A DNA stretch of 64,000 nucleotides from contig JAQFVV010006238.1 of assembly GCA_028023455.1 (NCBI GenBank), positions 3,664,572 to 3,728,571 of the forward strand, written 5' to 3'. A program made the position numbers and the translations under genes. This DNA comes from Epiperipatus broadwayi. Taxonomy: Eukaryota > Onychophora > Udeonychophora > Euonychophora > Peripatidae. A model generated the notes under the pieces. The model was not told the DNA's origin, searched no databases, and worked only from the letters and a program-made list of their open reading frames with translations. Shown here piece after piece: positions 25,265 to 35,657 of the stretch; the stretch's first letter is position 1; each line of letters starts with the position of its first letter.

Positions 25265-25650
25265 GTCATGTGATGTTTAGTAATGATATCCTGAAAAATG
25301 TCATTGATTTAAAACATTACTGCATTTAAAGAACTGCATCGATTTGCACTAATATACTTGGATTCAAATTCAGTCTGAGTAAAATTAACAATTTTTTAAA
25401 TAGATGGAATTTTTCTGTCAGGTAATCAGTCAATAACCAAATTAGATAACCATCCAATATTGGTTGGTAAATGGGGTATGTAGTTGTTCTTAGCTAAAGA
25501 ATAAAAGAGGGTTGGAAAATGTTCAAATTCTAAATAATTAGCAATTGACAAGCTAGTTGCTATTAAGGTGGTCCACTATCTTCTAGTGTTGATAAACTTC
25601 TTATGAATTTCTGAGCAATAAAGCTGTTCGTTTATCCTGCTGCTATTCTT
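25265..25650 (+). mobile_element. long tRNA-derived SINE, about 350 bp
   Basis: The head is near 25325-25385 (GGATTCAAATTCAG, B-box-like). The body has AATCAGTCAATAACC and a repeated TTGGTTGGTAAATGGG. The tail at 25592-25635 reads AAACTTCTTATGAATTTC then TGAGCAATAAAGC. This is the fullest copy of the long SINE here, though diverged. A GGTCATGTGATGTTTAG block at 25265 resembles the family F tail. Confidence 0.5.
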
Positions 25651-26400
25651 ATCAAACAGCTGAAATACATTTACTTCTGTCTATAATGCTATTCTTTGAG
25701 CATTATCAATAGTTACAGTTTCATAAAAGATTGATCCAAATGTGTTTGTATGTTTGTGTGTGTATTGATATACATACCTGCAAAATAATTTTACAAAAGA
25801 AGTGTAAACGTATATACTATATTTATAAATTAATATATACTTTTGCTAAGAAATTAACTATTTAATAGTTGTATGCGGCATACATATTAAACAGATCAAC
25901 CTTCAAAAAAAGATTATTTCTGGTAAATTAAAAAAAAAAACAACAACGATCGAATGTCACAGTTGATAACCTAAAGAAAAATCAAGATTTGTGTCTGTAT
26001 CAGAAATTAATGGTAATTCTATGATATGGATTTAATTCTTGAATGTAAATTCTTTATAAACTGCTTTCTGTAAATAACTGTCCAAACTTTATTTACTGAA
26101 CATTTAAAAGTCAAAACTTTATAATCGTAGCTTCTTAAAAGAAAATGCCTTGAGGTTCGTATATCGAGATTTTTATTTGAGAAGTTCTCTCTTTTCTGAA
26201 AGATAAAAGGATTTGGGAATTGTGAGTTGCTAAGGAAATGCTTATTTATACTGAAAAGATGCTGCATGAATATTATTGAAAATTTAAAACATACTTCTGT
26301 TTGATTTGATATAGTTTGACAGAGCTATATTATTTCTTCTTTACCTTAAACAACTTTAAAGCGATCTGATGTAACACTTTCTAGCGTTATCTTGTATCAT
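25651..26400. other. no gene seen
   Basis: AT-rich sequence without a supported feature. Confidence 0.5.
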
Positions 26401-26402
26401 TT

Positions 26403-28230
26403 TATTTTTAAAACACATTCATCATCATCATCATCATCATTATCAACCATTATCAATCCACTGCAGGATGAAGGTCTCTCCAAGTTTAATCCATCTTCTC
26501 CGATCTTTAGCTTCTCTTCTCCACATCACCCCTACACATTTTCTTATTTCATCCATCCATCTTACATGTGGTCTCCTTCTGGGTCTTTTACAATCTCTTG
26601 GAATCCAGTTTAAAATTTCAATTGTCCATCTATTATTATCTCTTCTAGCAATATGTCCAGCCCAACTCCACTTCAATCTTTTAATTTTTTCAATGAGGTC
26701 AGTAACACCTGTTTGTTCTCTTACCCATACATTGCGTTTTCGATCTCTTCTTGTTACTCCCAACATACATCTCTCCATACTTCTTTGAGTGGTCTGAAGT
26801 CTCTGTATTGATCTTCTATTAAGTGTCCAAGTCTCAGATCCATAAGTAAGAACTGGTAAAACACATTTGTTAAAAACCTTTCTTTTCAAACACATAGGCA
26901 TATTTCCTTTTAATATCAAGTTATTTCTACCAAAAGCACTCCAACCAAGTTTAATTCTATGATTAATTTCCTCTATTATGTTTCCATCTGTATTAATAAT
27001 CTGACCAAGGTATTTGTAACTCTTAACTTCTTCTAATTCATCATAATCAATCTTTATTTTCATATTTTGAGCAAATCGATTAAACATTACTTTAGTCTTT
27101 TTAACATTTATCTTTAGTCCTACTTTCCTACTTTCATCTGATAACTCCTGCAACATTTCCTGCAGCTCGGAAGCATTATTTGCAAAAACAACTACATCAT
27201 CTGCGAAATCTAAATGACTTAAATAATCTCCATTTACTTTCACTCCTTTAGTTTCCCATTTTAATCCACAAAATACTTCTTGCAGCACTGCTGTAAAAAG
27301 TTTTGGAGATATGGAGTCACCTTGTCTTACACCTTTCTCAATGTTGACTTTCCCAGTATCATTATGTAATCTAATTGTTGCTGTTGCATTTTTATAAATA
27401 TTTTTTAAAATATGACAATATCCTGGATCTATACCTTGATGATCCAATGCTTTAATCACTGAAGAAATGTTTATAGAATCAAATGCCTTTTCATAATCTA
27501 CAAATCCAAAACATAATGACAACTCATATTCATTTGTCCTTTCTATAACTTCTCTCAATACTTGAATATGATCTACTGTACTAAAACCACTTTTAAATCC
27601 AGCTTGTTCTCTTGGTTGGTGAAAATCCAAGGTTCTCTGTAGACGAGTTGTAATTATCTTGGTAAAAATTTTATATAAAACTGATAAAAGGCTGATAGGT
27701 CTGTAATTTCTAATATCTTCTTTATCACCTTTTTTAAATATTAATATTATTACTGCATTCTTCCAATCATCCGGTACATCTTTATCATTTAGACATTTGG
27801 TATATAACTTTGCTAATATTTTTTCTGTTTCTTCACCTGCTTCTTTTAATATATCAATTATAATTCCATCATTACCTGGAGCCTTTCCTTTTTTCATACA
27901 TTTAATTGCATTTCTCACTTCTTCATTTAAAATTCTGGGCAATTCGGAAGATGTAATAGATATAGGAGGTACTTGTTCTTTATTACTATATAATTCTTGA
28001 TAAAAATCTTCTACCAATTTCATAATGTCATCCCTCTTTTTAGTAATAATTCCATCTTTTTTCCTTATTGCAGATATAAATTTCCTACCAATACCAAAAT
28101 GTTGTTTTACATTCTTAAGACTTTTATTTTCTTCTACAGCTTTTCTTGCTAGTTCACAGTTATACTTTCTTATATCATTATGTTTATGTAATATGTGTAA
28201 AGAAACACAGCATGGTTCATTTTAGCTATA
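26403..28230 (-). mobile_element. RTE-like non-LTR retrotransposon, 5' truncated
   Basis: The element ends at its 3' side in seven CAT triplets (26412-26432; ATG on the sense strand) a few bases after the ORF stop. A short 3' UTR and a trinucleotide tail are hallmarks of the RTE clade. The 5' end lies near 28222, where the frame meets a stop, so the endonuclease domain is absent. No convincing target duplication was found. Four more fragments of the same family lie at 34.8, 46.4, 51.9 and 60.7 kb. Confidence 0.85.
26443..28221 (-). CDS. RTE-type reverse transcriptase ORF, intact RT domain
   Basis: This is an RNA-dependent DNA polymerase that copies its own RNA at a nicked target. Numbering from the first internal Met (28023), the order is KAPGNDGI (46-53), YRPISLL (107-113), DYEKAFD (176-182, motif A with a catalytic Asp), RQGDSISP (233-240), FADD (273-276, motif C with the two catalytic Asp), KKTKVM (308-313) and YKYLG (336-340). 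A C-terminal part follows with VTRRDRKR and WAGHIARR, typical of RTE-like and related elements. The frame stays open upstream of that Met to 28221 (about 593 codons), reading [20 protein letters not shown] just before it, so the annotated Met is internal. No stop or frameshift over 1.78 kb suggests recent insertion or selection. The N-terminal endonuclease is missing. Confidence 0.9.
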   Translation of the reverse strand, partial: NEPCCVSLHILHKHNDIRKYNCELARKAVEENKSLKNVKQHFGIGRKFISAIRKKDGIITKKRDDIMKLVEDFYQELYSNKEQVPPISITSSELPRILNEEVRNAIKCMKKGKAPGNDGIIIDILKEAGEETEKILAKLYTKCLNDKDVPDDWKNAVIILIFKKGDKEDIRNYRPISLLSVLYKIFTKIITTRLQRTLDFHQPREQAGFKSGFSTVDHIQVLREVIERTNEYELSLCFGFVDYEKAFDSINISSVIKALDHQGIDPGYCHILKNIYKNATATIRLHNDTGKVNIEKGVRQGDSISPKLFTAVLQEVFCGLKWETKGVKVNGDYLSHLDFADDVVVFANNASELQEMLQELSDESRKVGLKINVKKTKVMFNRFAQNMKIKIDYDELEEVKSYKYLGQIINTDGNIIEEINHRIKLGWSAFGRNNLILKGNMPMCLKRKVFNKCVLPVLTYGSETWTLNRRSIQRLQTTQRSMERCMLGVTRRDRKRNVWVREQTGVTDLIEKIKRLKWSWAGHIARRDNNRWTIEILNWIPRDCKRPRRRPHVRWMDEIRKCVGVMWRREAKDRRRWIKLGETFILQWIDNG

Positions 28231-28239
28231 ATAAACATC

Positions 28240-28590
28240 TCCATACTTCCCCATTCTTTTTAAATACATACAAATAAAGATATAATAAAAGACAAATGAC
28301 CCCAAGATGCATTTCGTGCTGAACCAGCACTCATCAGTTGGCCCAGGTCACAATCTCTCATATACATCTTTATTATATGTAAAGTATTTATCTAGAGTAA
28401 ATTGTTACATTTTCATTTACCATTGTCAAAACTTCCTCCACTCACAATTTTGACGCCATCCATTTCAGATAAATACACTAATGATTATTACTAATCATTT
28501 TCGAAACTAGAGATTATCTCTAGCACAGATATAAACTTTAAACCTCATTTAAAGATTAATATATCTGATTTTTTTTTTTTTTAATTTACA
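28240..28590 (-). mobile_element. hammerhead element family A, best copy
   Basis: The element body on the minus strand runs from about 28560 (GATATATTAATC) through CTGAAATGGATGGCGTC (about 28460) to the ribozyme at 28297-28350 and at least to 28260. A T run (28570-28583) abuts the far end. The same body is seen at 36.2, 36.55 and 60.2 kb. The 3' side lies directly against the RTE copy, in the same orientation. Confidence 0.75.
28297..28350 (-). ncRNA. hammerhead ribozyme, type I, family A
   Basis: Predicted self-cleaving RNA. Minus-strand order: stem I 5' strand (TGACC, bulge TGGG, CCAA); CTGATGA (28331-28337); stem II GTGCTG/CAGCAC with a 3-base loop; GAAA (28312-28315); a very short stem III built on the palindrome ATGCAT; cleavage expected after the C of GCATC (between 28306 and 28305); then TTGG and GGTCA closing stem I. 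All invariant core bases are present. Stem III is too short to be stable alone, as in known small hammerheads that cleave best as dimers. Confidence 0.87.
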
Positions 28591-30529
28591 GACGGAGTTA
28601 TTCACCTGTCTCTGTCCCCTATGTAAAAAGACACATTGTTTATGTTTCAGCTCTAAACTTGAAATGCTAGAATATATTAAGAGGGTAGACAGTAACAATT
28701 GATGATGATCAACTAGCATTTCAAACTGTATAAGGGCAGGTACATATGAATAACAGAAAGCTATGAAAGTAGATAATATAGCAGTAGTAAAAAAAAACCC
28801 TAAAATTATAAGGTTTTAAAAAGAAACATAAGAATCAAGCACTATTGCTATTTATTACTTTCGGAACTTTGTAAAACATGCTGCAAAGTTAAAAATTGCA
28901 AATATTTATATAAAATCTTCATATGTGAAGTCTTTTTAAGAAATCAACTGGAATTTTTTCAACTTCCTGAAATCTTAAAAATAGCATGTCCCCCGTAGCC
29001 AGTTATCTTTCCAAATTGTTGACAGCACCATGTCTGAATCAGTGCTTGTATTAAGTAGTATCATGGTTTAGCTATTCACTAGAAAAAATTAAGGCACATG
29101 TCAAGATCATGAATTATAATATAAAATGTGATCGTTGGTTTCATATTCTAACTCACAATGAAATAACACACTGATATTAACTTTTATTCCAATTTGGCCA
29201 AACTGCTACAAAATATTTGAAATGATTCGTACAGTTTCCTGCTGTGAAATCATGGGTAACAATAATGTTTTTAATTGGTTTGCAGAATTTTGTGGTAACA
29301 GGAAGAGCATTGAAGACTATCTATGAATACGTTTAACAAAATGTTATATTTCATGTTATATTTTTTGTCTTGTATAACTGAACTACGTCACTGTGCTACA
29401 TGCATTGATTTAGAGATGGCACTACAGAGAGCTTGGAGAGAGAGCCACGTTTCACTGAGATACAGTGTGTATAGTTTTTTCATCATTATACAGTCTTATG
29501 CTTGTAAGAACAAATGAAAAATAAAGGTGTAACTTTCTTGAAATTTTAAAAATATTTTTCAATATAGAATGAGTTTTGGCGTTAGTTTTTTTTTTTTTTG
29601 AGAATTTGACCATGTTTTTGTTTAATAACATACCTAATGTCAACTCTTCAAAAAAAAAAAAGTGATTTAGGTGTCTGGAAGATTGTCCTCTTAAAATTTG
29701 TTATATAATGAAAAAAGAGAAAGATGGAAAGAGCCACATTGCTTAATTGAAAGATCGGTTGATAAAGACTAATCCCTAACATTTTGAAATCTGTGACTTA
29801 TTTTTATTTTAAAAAGTCTAATTTTGTCAAAATGACTTTAATGGTGAATTACAATCATTTTTTGTATTGTGACACATACGTATATAAAACATTGTAAGAT
29901 AATATTCAAGAAAAAAATAATGTATATATTTTTTTAATACATAAAAAAGTCTAATTAAAGCCTATTGTAATGTGGTAATTTTTAGTTATTATTTAAAAAA
30001 AAAAACATTTTTTTAACTAAAAGAAAATTCCGATGGACAACGAAAAAATAAAGAAACTACATTATATTTTAAACAAATTTTTATTCGGGTAAACAAAAGT
30101 TACATTTTATAAAAGGACAATAATAATGAAATAAAACTGTTATACAATTTGTTGTTAAAAGAGACTGGTATTAGTCCGTAATAGAGATGATTGTTGTGAT
30201 AGTTTTTATGTTAAGTTCTTAGGAAAGTGGAATAACTTCCAAGTCTCCTCAAAAATGAATTTTGAAGATAGAGAAACTACATTATAACTTTAAATATACA
30301 AAAGTAATTATAAAGTTACTTAGTGAAAAGAATTTGATTGCACAAATAATTATTGTAACTATTTAATTGGAGGTCTAATTAAAGATTGAAATATTTTGTA
30401 AATTATCTGATCAGGAGGAATTATGTCTTATTAGAAATTAGTATTTCCAACTGATTAGATAGTAAGTTTAATCAAAATAAATAAAAATAAACTCTTTCAC
30501 CTTAGATTCTTTATTAAAAGTGGTCAAAA
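28591..30529. other. no gene seen
   Basis: AT-rich. An open frame at 29323-29517 has no recognisable motif. Confidence 0.5.
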
Positions 30530-30564
30530 TACTTTTAAAAAATAATTATAACATACACCAAATC

Positions 30565-31429
30565 GGTACTTGTGTATAATTCAACCGATGACGTTTTTGA
30601 CTTACCGATTTCCCTTCCGGTAGACATCGACGTTTTTTGCATGACAACGTTGTCATGGTAACCAAGTGACTGGCGTGATTAATCCATCAGAGAGTCAATT
30701 TTTTTTTTTTCACCCGCGAGATTTAAAATTCGTAGAGAGGTTTGGGAAATTTTTTGATTTTTCTGTCTATTGCGATTTTGCTATCCAAGCATCACAGTTA
30801 CTTTTTTGAACTGTTAATTCGGGTAAAGTGTTTTATTTATCTGTTTATTTTAAATTTACAAAAATTTTTTGTTAATATTTCTACAATTCTCAAACTTCTC
30901 CGGTAAAGTGTTTTTTATTTATCTGTTTATTTTAAATTTACAAAAAGTTTTTGTTAATATTTCTACAATTCTGAAACTTACATTGAATTATGTTTAATGT
31001 GTAAATAATTTATTCTCCGGTAAAGTGTTTTTTATTTATCTGTTTATTTTAAATTTACAAAAACTTTTTGTTAATATTTCTACATTACGTTTTTAATGTG
31101 TAAATAATTTGTAATAATTTTTTAAATCAATTTTGCAATATGCAGTACGTTTTAAAAATTACCAAATGCATGTAAAAGTGGGGCGTTTTCTGGACGCCAT
31201 TAATACCAGATTTGCATTAGATCGCGTCTTTTTTATTTAGGTGTTTATTTAAAATTTACAAAAAGTTTTTGTTAATATTTCTACAATTCTCAAACTTGCG
31301 ATTTTTAACGTACCGTGTTCACGTGATCTGCGGACACATTTTAGCGATTACATGTGTCCGCAGAATCGCAAGATTAGACTGATATGCCTTCAGAGTAATA
31401 CGTCATCGGTTGAATTATACACAAGTACC
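30565..31429. mobile_element. non-autonomous TIR DNA transposon, 865 bp, 8-bp TSD
   Basis: Perfect terminal inverted repeats of about 29-30 bp begin GGTACTTGTGTATAATTCAA at 30565, with the complement ending at 31429. Direct repeats ACCAAATC (30557-30564, 31430-31437) give an 8-bp duplication, as made by hAT, P or Merlin-type transposases. No ORF is present. Inside are three and a half copies of a unit containing TAAAGTGTTTT and TTGTTAATATTTCTACA (from 30822, 30902, 31019 and a partial at 31209), and a hairpin TGCGGACACA/TGTGTCCGCA at 31329-31364. It split the left arm of the Penelope-like element. Confidence 0.92.
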
Positions 31430-31844
31430 ACCAAATCTTTTAAAAACTTGTTTTTTATTTTTTTGCCACCAAAATGAAATATATATTAAAATAGATTTCC
31501 AACGTTTCGACTATTTCTTTATTTTTTTCTATAGTCTTTTTCAAGGAACTAAAAATATATAAAAAGGAGAAAAAAAAAAAATTCATAAAAATTTTTAAAA
31601 CAAACAAAAATAAAAATCCTGTCACATATACATACTATTTTGGAAAATATATTCTTTACTTACTATGATTTCTTTTCCCAACAGCTTCCAACTTTACATT
31701 TTGCCTAAATGAACATTTTATTGTTACAAAATATAGTTTTTTATTATCTTATCTTCAATTAACACATTTTTACATTCCTTTCTTGTTAAAAACAAAAACA
31801 TTCTATTAAATTTCACAATTTTTTTTTCTCCCTTTTCCTTTACA

Positions 31845-32057
31845 TTATAATATTCTATTCAGAACAGGATTTATCATCTTTATGTATAAACTTTCCTTTT
31901 CAAATCTTTCTTTTTGTTTAATTATACATTCTAAAGGGGTAATCTTAAAATTGACATGACCAAATTTTTCTTTATGTAAATATATTGCTGAATTTCTATC
32001 TGACAAATGTTGTTTTAATCTAGTTTTTAAAAAATTCTTTGTATTACCCACATAAGA
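31845..32057 (-). pseudogene. GIY-YIG endonuclease fragment (Penelope-like)
   Basis: The minus-strand frame reads SYVGNTKNFLKTRLKQHLS and continues through FEKESLYIKMINPVLNRIL to a stop. SYVGNT followed by LKTRLKQH is the YIG half of the GIY-YIG nuclease fold (Y, then Arg and His downstream). The GIY half is missing: the frame meets a stop at 32060, exactly where the inverted arm begins. In Penelope-like elements this domain nicks target DNA for priming. Non-functional here. Confidence 0.75.
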
Positions 32058-32290
32058 CTATAGAAAAAAAATAAAAAAATAGTTGAAACGTTGGAAATCT
32101 ATTTTAATATATATTTCATTTTGGTGGCAAAAAAATAAAAAACAAGTTTTTAAAAGATTTGGTGTATGTTATAATTATTTTTTAAAAGTTTAATCAATGT
32201 TGTAATTAAGAAAAAGAGAGGATTAACTAAAAAAGAATTTGAAAACTAATTAATAATATGAATAGTATCTTAGACAATGATTGACAAGGA

Positions 32291-32463
32291 TATAAAAGCT
32301 ACAACATTTTTATCATTCTTTATTCTGATGAGTTTTGCGGAGAAGAGTCGGCTGAGTCTGCTGAGTTGTGCCGTTAAAAGTTGGTTGTCATTTTTAGTCT
32401 GCTATCATTTCAGTTTTCTGATATTAAAAGTAGTGTGTTGTACTCATTCTACTGCCAGCTAGC
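32291..32463 (+). promoter_or_regulatory. possible TATA box and short ORF, weak
   Basis: TATAAAAG at 32291 precedes an initiator-like TCATTCT (32312-32318) and a Met frame from 32329 to 32461 that starts MSFAEKSRLSLLSCAVKSW. The base composition is less AT-rich than the surroundings. No family is recognised, and a chance TATA box is likely in such DNA. Confidence 0.25.
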
Positions 32464-33152
32464 TTTAGTAATCTTGCAAAACTCTCCATACAGTAGTGCC
32501 ATCTTGTGCCAACAAGAGCAATCAATGGATTCCAGAAGGCTTGTGCATAAAACCCCTATCTAGTGCCTACTCATCCAATATCCCCAGACTAGTTTCTGGC
32601 TTGTGGCCTTCGTCATTGAGGAGCCTTGGATCTGAGAGCAATAGGTACTAGATAGGGATTTTATGCACAAGCCTTCTGGCATCCATTGATTGCTCTTGTT
32701 GGCACAAAATGGCACTATGGTATGGAGAGTTTTGCTTTGTTTTGAATTGTTTAATAACAATTATGTGCTAGTATGAGTTAGTGATCATGTGATGTTTAGT
32801 GGTTTAATAATCTTGCTAATTCCTTCATCAAGAATAACCAGTTCATCCATCAGCAATGTACAAATATTTATGCAGACATTTTAGCATCAGTGATATCTCA
32901 CCAAGGGGGGTCATTCAGTGCTCACCATCCAGTTCTTTCATTTGACCACCTGAAATGTAAAATATCTTTGACCACCATTGCTGAGACACATACTCATCAT
33001 CAGAGAAGAGTATTGCCAAACGATCCCAGATATATGCTGCCTCAAAAAGGAGTCATAAGCTGTAAAAGAAGCAGACAATACCATTATGATCTCAATCAAC
33101 ATTCAAGAGGACAGAAGTACACTACAGAAACAAATGCTATAATACAACCTAG
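32459..33152 (+). CDS. candidate host exon, interrupted by a foldback insertion
   Basis: If the foldback 32478-32807 and one target copy are removed, a frame runs from about 32434 to the stop after 33152. It reads ASFSNLANSFIKNNQFIHQQ and continues through LPNDPRYMLPQKGVISCKRS to TTETNAIIQPR. A fair acceptor (pyrimidine-rich tract ending CTGCCAG at 32458) and a good donor (CCTAG|GTAAATAT at 33152-33153) frame it. The last part (32817-33152) is rich in His, Gln and Ser and less AT-rich than its surroundings. No domain is recognised. After the insertion, the exon may start at AATAACCAG (32840) instead. It could also be an unrecognised repeat. Confidence 0.4.
32478..32807 (-). mobile_element. 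foldback element family F, 330 bp, 9-bp TSD
   Basis: Direct repeats TAATCTTGC (32469-32477, 32808-32816) flank it. The left arm AAAACTCTCCATACAG to AAAACCCCTATCTAGTGCCTA is repeated inverted after the centre. The minus-strand ribozyme has stem I (AAGGCTCCTCA paired to TGGGG) and G8 intact, but C3 is changed (the first box reads ATGACGA), so it is probably inactive. The right end has the usual tail GTGATCATGTGATGTTTAG. Confidence 0.88.
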
Positions 33153-33189
33153 GTAAATATAAAGATATATGTAAATATTTGAAATACAG

Positions 33190-33440
33190 GTACTTTTCAC
33201 ATATCTGGAGCCTACTTGTAAATTTAGGAGATTTGAACTCAGCCATTCAAGCACCCTTCAACTATCCATACTATCTCGTACCACTGATACACATGACCAC
33301 ATACATGTAGAAAAGGTAAATAATCACCAATATATATATATTTCATGCTAAACCAGCACTCATCAGTTGGTCCAGATTATCATCTTCCACACACATATAT
33401 AATCAGTGCTTAGTTTTTATATTAAGATAGCAAATCTTCA
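33190..33440 (-). mobile_element. hammerhead element family B with tRNA-like part
   Basis: On the minus strand the order is: leader (AAGTATGAAGATTTGCTATC), ribozyme at 33320-33380, a linker, then a tRNA-like stretch with GAGATAGTATGGATAGTTGA and the B-box-like GAGTTCAAATCTCC (33229-33242). The same order is seen at 62.25-62.43 kb. Confidence 0.75.
33320..33380 (-). ncRNA. hammerhead ribozyme, type I, family B
   Basis: Minus strand: ATAATC, bulge TGGA, CCAA, then CTGATGA, stem II GTGCT/AGCAT, GAAA, an AT-repeat palindromic stem III, a TA cleavage site, TTGG, one spacer base and GATTAT. Stem I outer pairing (ATAATC with GATTAT) is a full replacement of the TGACC/GGTCA pairing in family A, a compensatory change that supports the fold. 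All invariant bases are present. Confidence 0.83.
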
Positions 33441-34255
33441 TACTTTAATCGAAATGTTTCACTCCAACCTAAAAGTAATTGAGTTTATCTCTATTTATAA
33501 ATAGACTAATCTATAATAAAGAACTATAATTAATGTAATTTAATTTACTTTTTATTTTGATTATTATGCTATATATTTTTCATAAATAAATATGTTGTTT
33601 TAAGTTAGTTTGGCTTAATTCTCTCTCTCCATATTTCCCCATATAATATTAATTAAGACCAAATTATGTCAATTATATGTGTTTTTAATATATATTGTCA
33701 GATAGTTTGAATCATGTTAGTTTTTTGCTCTTTAGGCTAGTCAAGGGAATCAAACACTTGAAGCATTTAAAACCTTCTTTTGTTAATATGCTAGTCAGAT
33801 TTAGCTGGATGGCACCTGAGGATTTATTCTCAATATAAATAAAAATATCCACAGGAGAGATGTTTGCTTCTTGCAGTTAGGGAGGAATGTAACCGGCTTG
33901 AAAGGTGGCCATGGGTTGTATATTTATATACCACCTTGGTCTGATTGTTGGTATGGTTAAGGTATAAAAAAGATTAACCATATTAAAATATAAAGTATTG
34001 TTGATAAAGTTTAAAATACTAAATAAAACAGTAATCAGTTATATAGATGTCAATTTAAATTGGTTATTGCTAGTTTCTATTATAATATATCTATCTGGCT
34101 AACTGCTCAGGAAATCATATACTATTTGAGCAGATTGAGGATTATGAACCAAAAAATCATATTCTCCAACTGCTTGATTGATCATTGATTATATAATATT
34201 TCATTATATTCTAATGGTCAGAAAATGAAGTAAAGCAAATGCTTATTTCTCTACA
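33441..34255. other. no gene seen
   Basis: AT-rich sequence; no coding signal. Confidence 0.5.
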
Positions 34256-34261
34256 TATTAG

Positions 34262-34395
34262 GGCCATTTAGTACAAGCTATAATAATCAATAGATGCTAG
34301 AAGGTTATCTATTTTATTCTATATCGCAAGACATTTGATTATAGCAATTTCTGTAAGCATAAGAAAATGTGCTTATGTGATTTTTAATGGAGGAT
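34262..34395. repeat. old family F remnant
   Basis: TAATCAATAGATGCTAGAAGG followed after a gap by AAGCATAAGAAAATGTGC and GTGATTTTTAATGG matches the left arm and tail of family F with strong divergence and no ribozyme. Confidence 0.55.
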
Positions 34396-34761
34396 GGAAT
34401 AATATCTCTAACTTTACATTTCAAATAATTAGTCTTTATTTTATAAGAGACTTGATTATAGTGTTTTGTTCAACAGGGACCCAATTATAGAGAAAAGCTT
34501 CCATGATATTTTACTAGTAGCCTGAGGAAGTATTTTCAACAAATGCTGGACATGCAAATTTAAATATAATTAGTGCTTATTACCAATGTATTAATGACAT
34601 TTAGTTGTTAAATCTTGAAATCACAGTTTTGTTTACAAATGGCATTAGCTTTTATACAATTATCTAACCAACCTTTTAAAAATCATATATTATAATCATT
34701 TTCTACCATTATTGAGTTATTATAATCTTGTTTCTCTAATCTATATCTTATTTTCTCCTCA

Positions 34762-34932
34762 TCATTCTAGCAATTTTCCTTATTTCACTAATCTATCTAG
34801 TACTAGGTTTCCTTCTGGGTCTTTTTATTTTCACAATCGCTTGAAATCCAATCTAAGATTTCGATTATCCATCTATTGTTATCTTTTTTAGCAATGTGGT
34901 CAATGCAGCTCCCTTTCAATTTTTTAATTCAT
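34762..34932 (-). pseudogene. RTE-like fragment, old
   Basis: The sequence aligns by eye with 26520-26700 of the RTE copy (for example GGTTTCCTTCTGGGTCTTTT, then GAAATCCA). It covers the RT C-terminal WIPRD to WAGH region with many changes. Confidence 0.75.
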
Positions 34933-35645
34933 TTATTCATATATATATTATTTTATTTAAAAAATACAATATTGGAAAACAATTTATTGTGCGTTATAAA
35001 ATCAGTCTTATTTTTTTTTCTCATCTACTAAAACAAATTTATTGATACTGTAGAATTTCCGCTCCAAATATCTCTGTCATTCCTTACACCTACTATAATA
35101 AATTACTTTTACAATATGCCTTTTTTTTTTAAATTCAAAATTAAATTCTTTCCTACCCAGTTACCTTAGCCTTCTTATTGATATATCTGATTATTCTGAC
35201 TAAGAGAGCAAGATGAGGAAGAATCGTCTTTTATAAACATTTTTTATTTTTTCAATAATTTCTTTTGCAATAATAATAAAAAAGGCAAATAATCAGATAA
35301 AAAAACTTTCTTTAAAATGAAAAAGAACACTAATATTAAATACTAAAATGTATATTATATTTTAAATTCTAAAATTAGTTTCTCTGAAATCATTCCAAAT
35401 TAAATAGGTTGGTAAAATTTATCGCCACCCTCATCCTATTTTTTTTAAAAAAAAACAACAACACTTCACTATCATCAATAATGATCACCCTATAGTTCAT
35501 TAAATATCATATTACCGGGAGTCTTCTCGTTTAAGCAGCTTATGGATACATGCATTAATGGCAGATCAAATTCATTACAGCAAAATGCCACGAGTGTTTA
35601 TAATAATCAAATTTCATGTTAATCATACCAAGAAATGCATTATGA
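34933..35645. other. no gene seen
   Basis: AT-rich, with A runs near 35450. Nothing recognised. Confidence 0.5.
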
Positions 35646-35657
35646 GAACTGTGTGAA

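Larger units (their letters stand above)
30530..32195 (-). mobile_element. Penelope-like element fragment with inverted arms
   Basis: The right arm (32055-32195) and left arm (31438-31550, continuing at 30530-30557 beyond the nested element) are inverted copies of each other. Each encodes the string LKKTIEKN then KEIVETLEIYFN, and each contains GACTAT/ATAGT(C or T) followed by GAAACGTTGG, which looks like a decayed hammerhead 3' half. Between them lies a GIY-YIG-type endonuclease tail. Inverted or direct pseudo-LTRs, hammerhead motifs and GIY-YIG domains together are typical of Penelope-like retroelements. The reverse transcriptase domain is absent. Confidence 0.75.

Noticed and set aside
26468-28225. 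Plus-strand open frames over 26.4-28.2 kb
   Set aside because: They are antisense to the RTE reverse transcriptase frame, which has all the family motifs.
32326-32370. CTGATGAG at 32326 as another hammerhead
   Set aside because: No GAAA box with a paired stem II follows, and no stem I partner is present.
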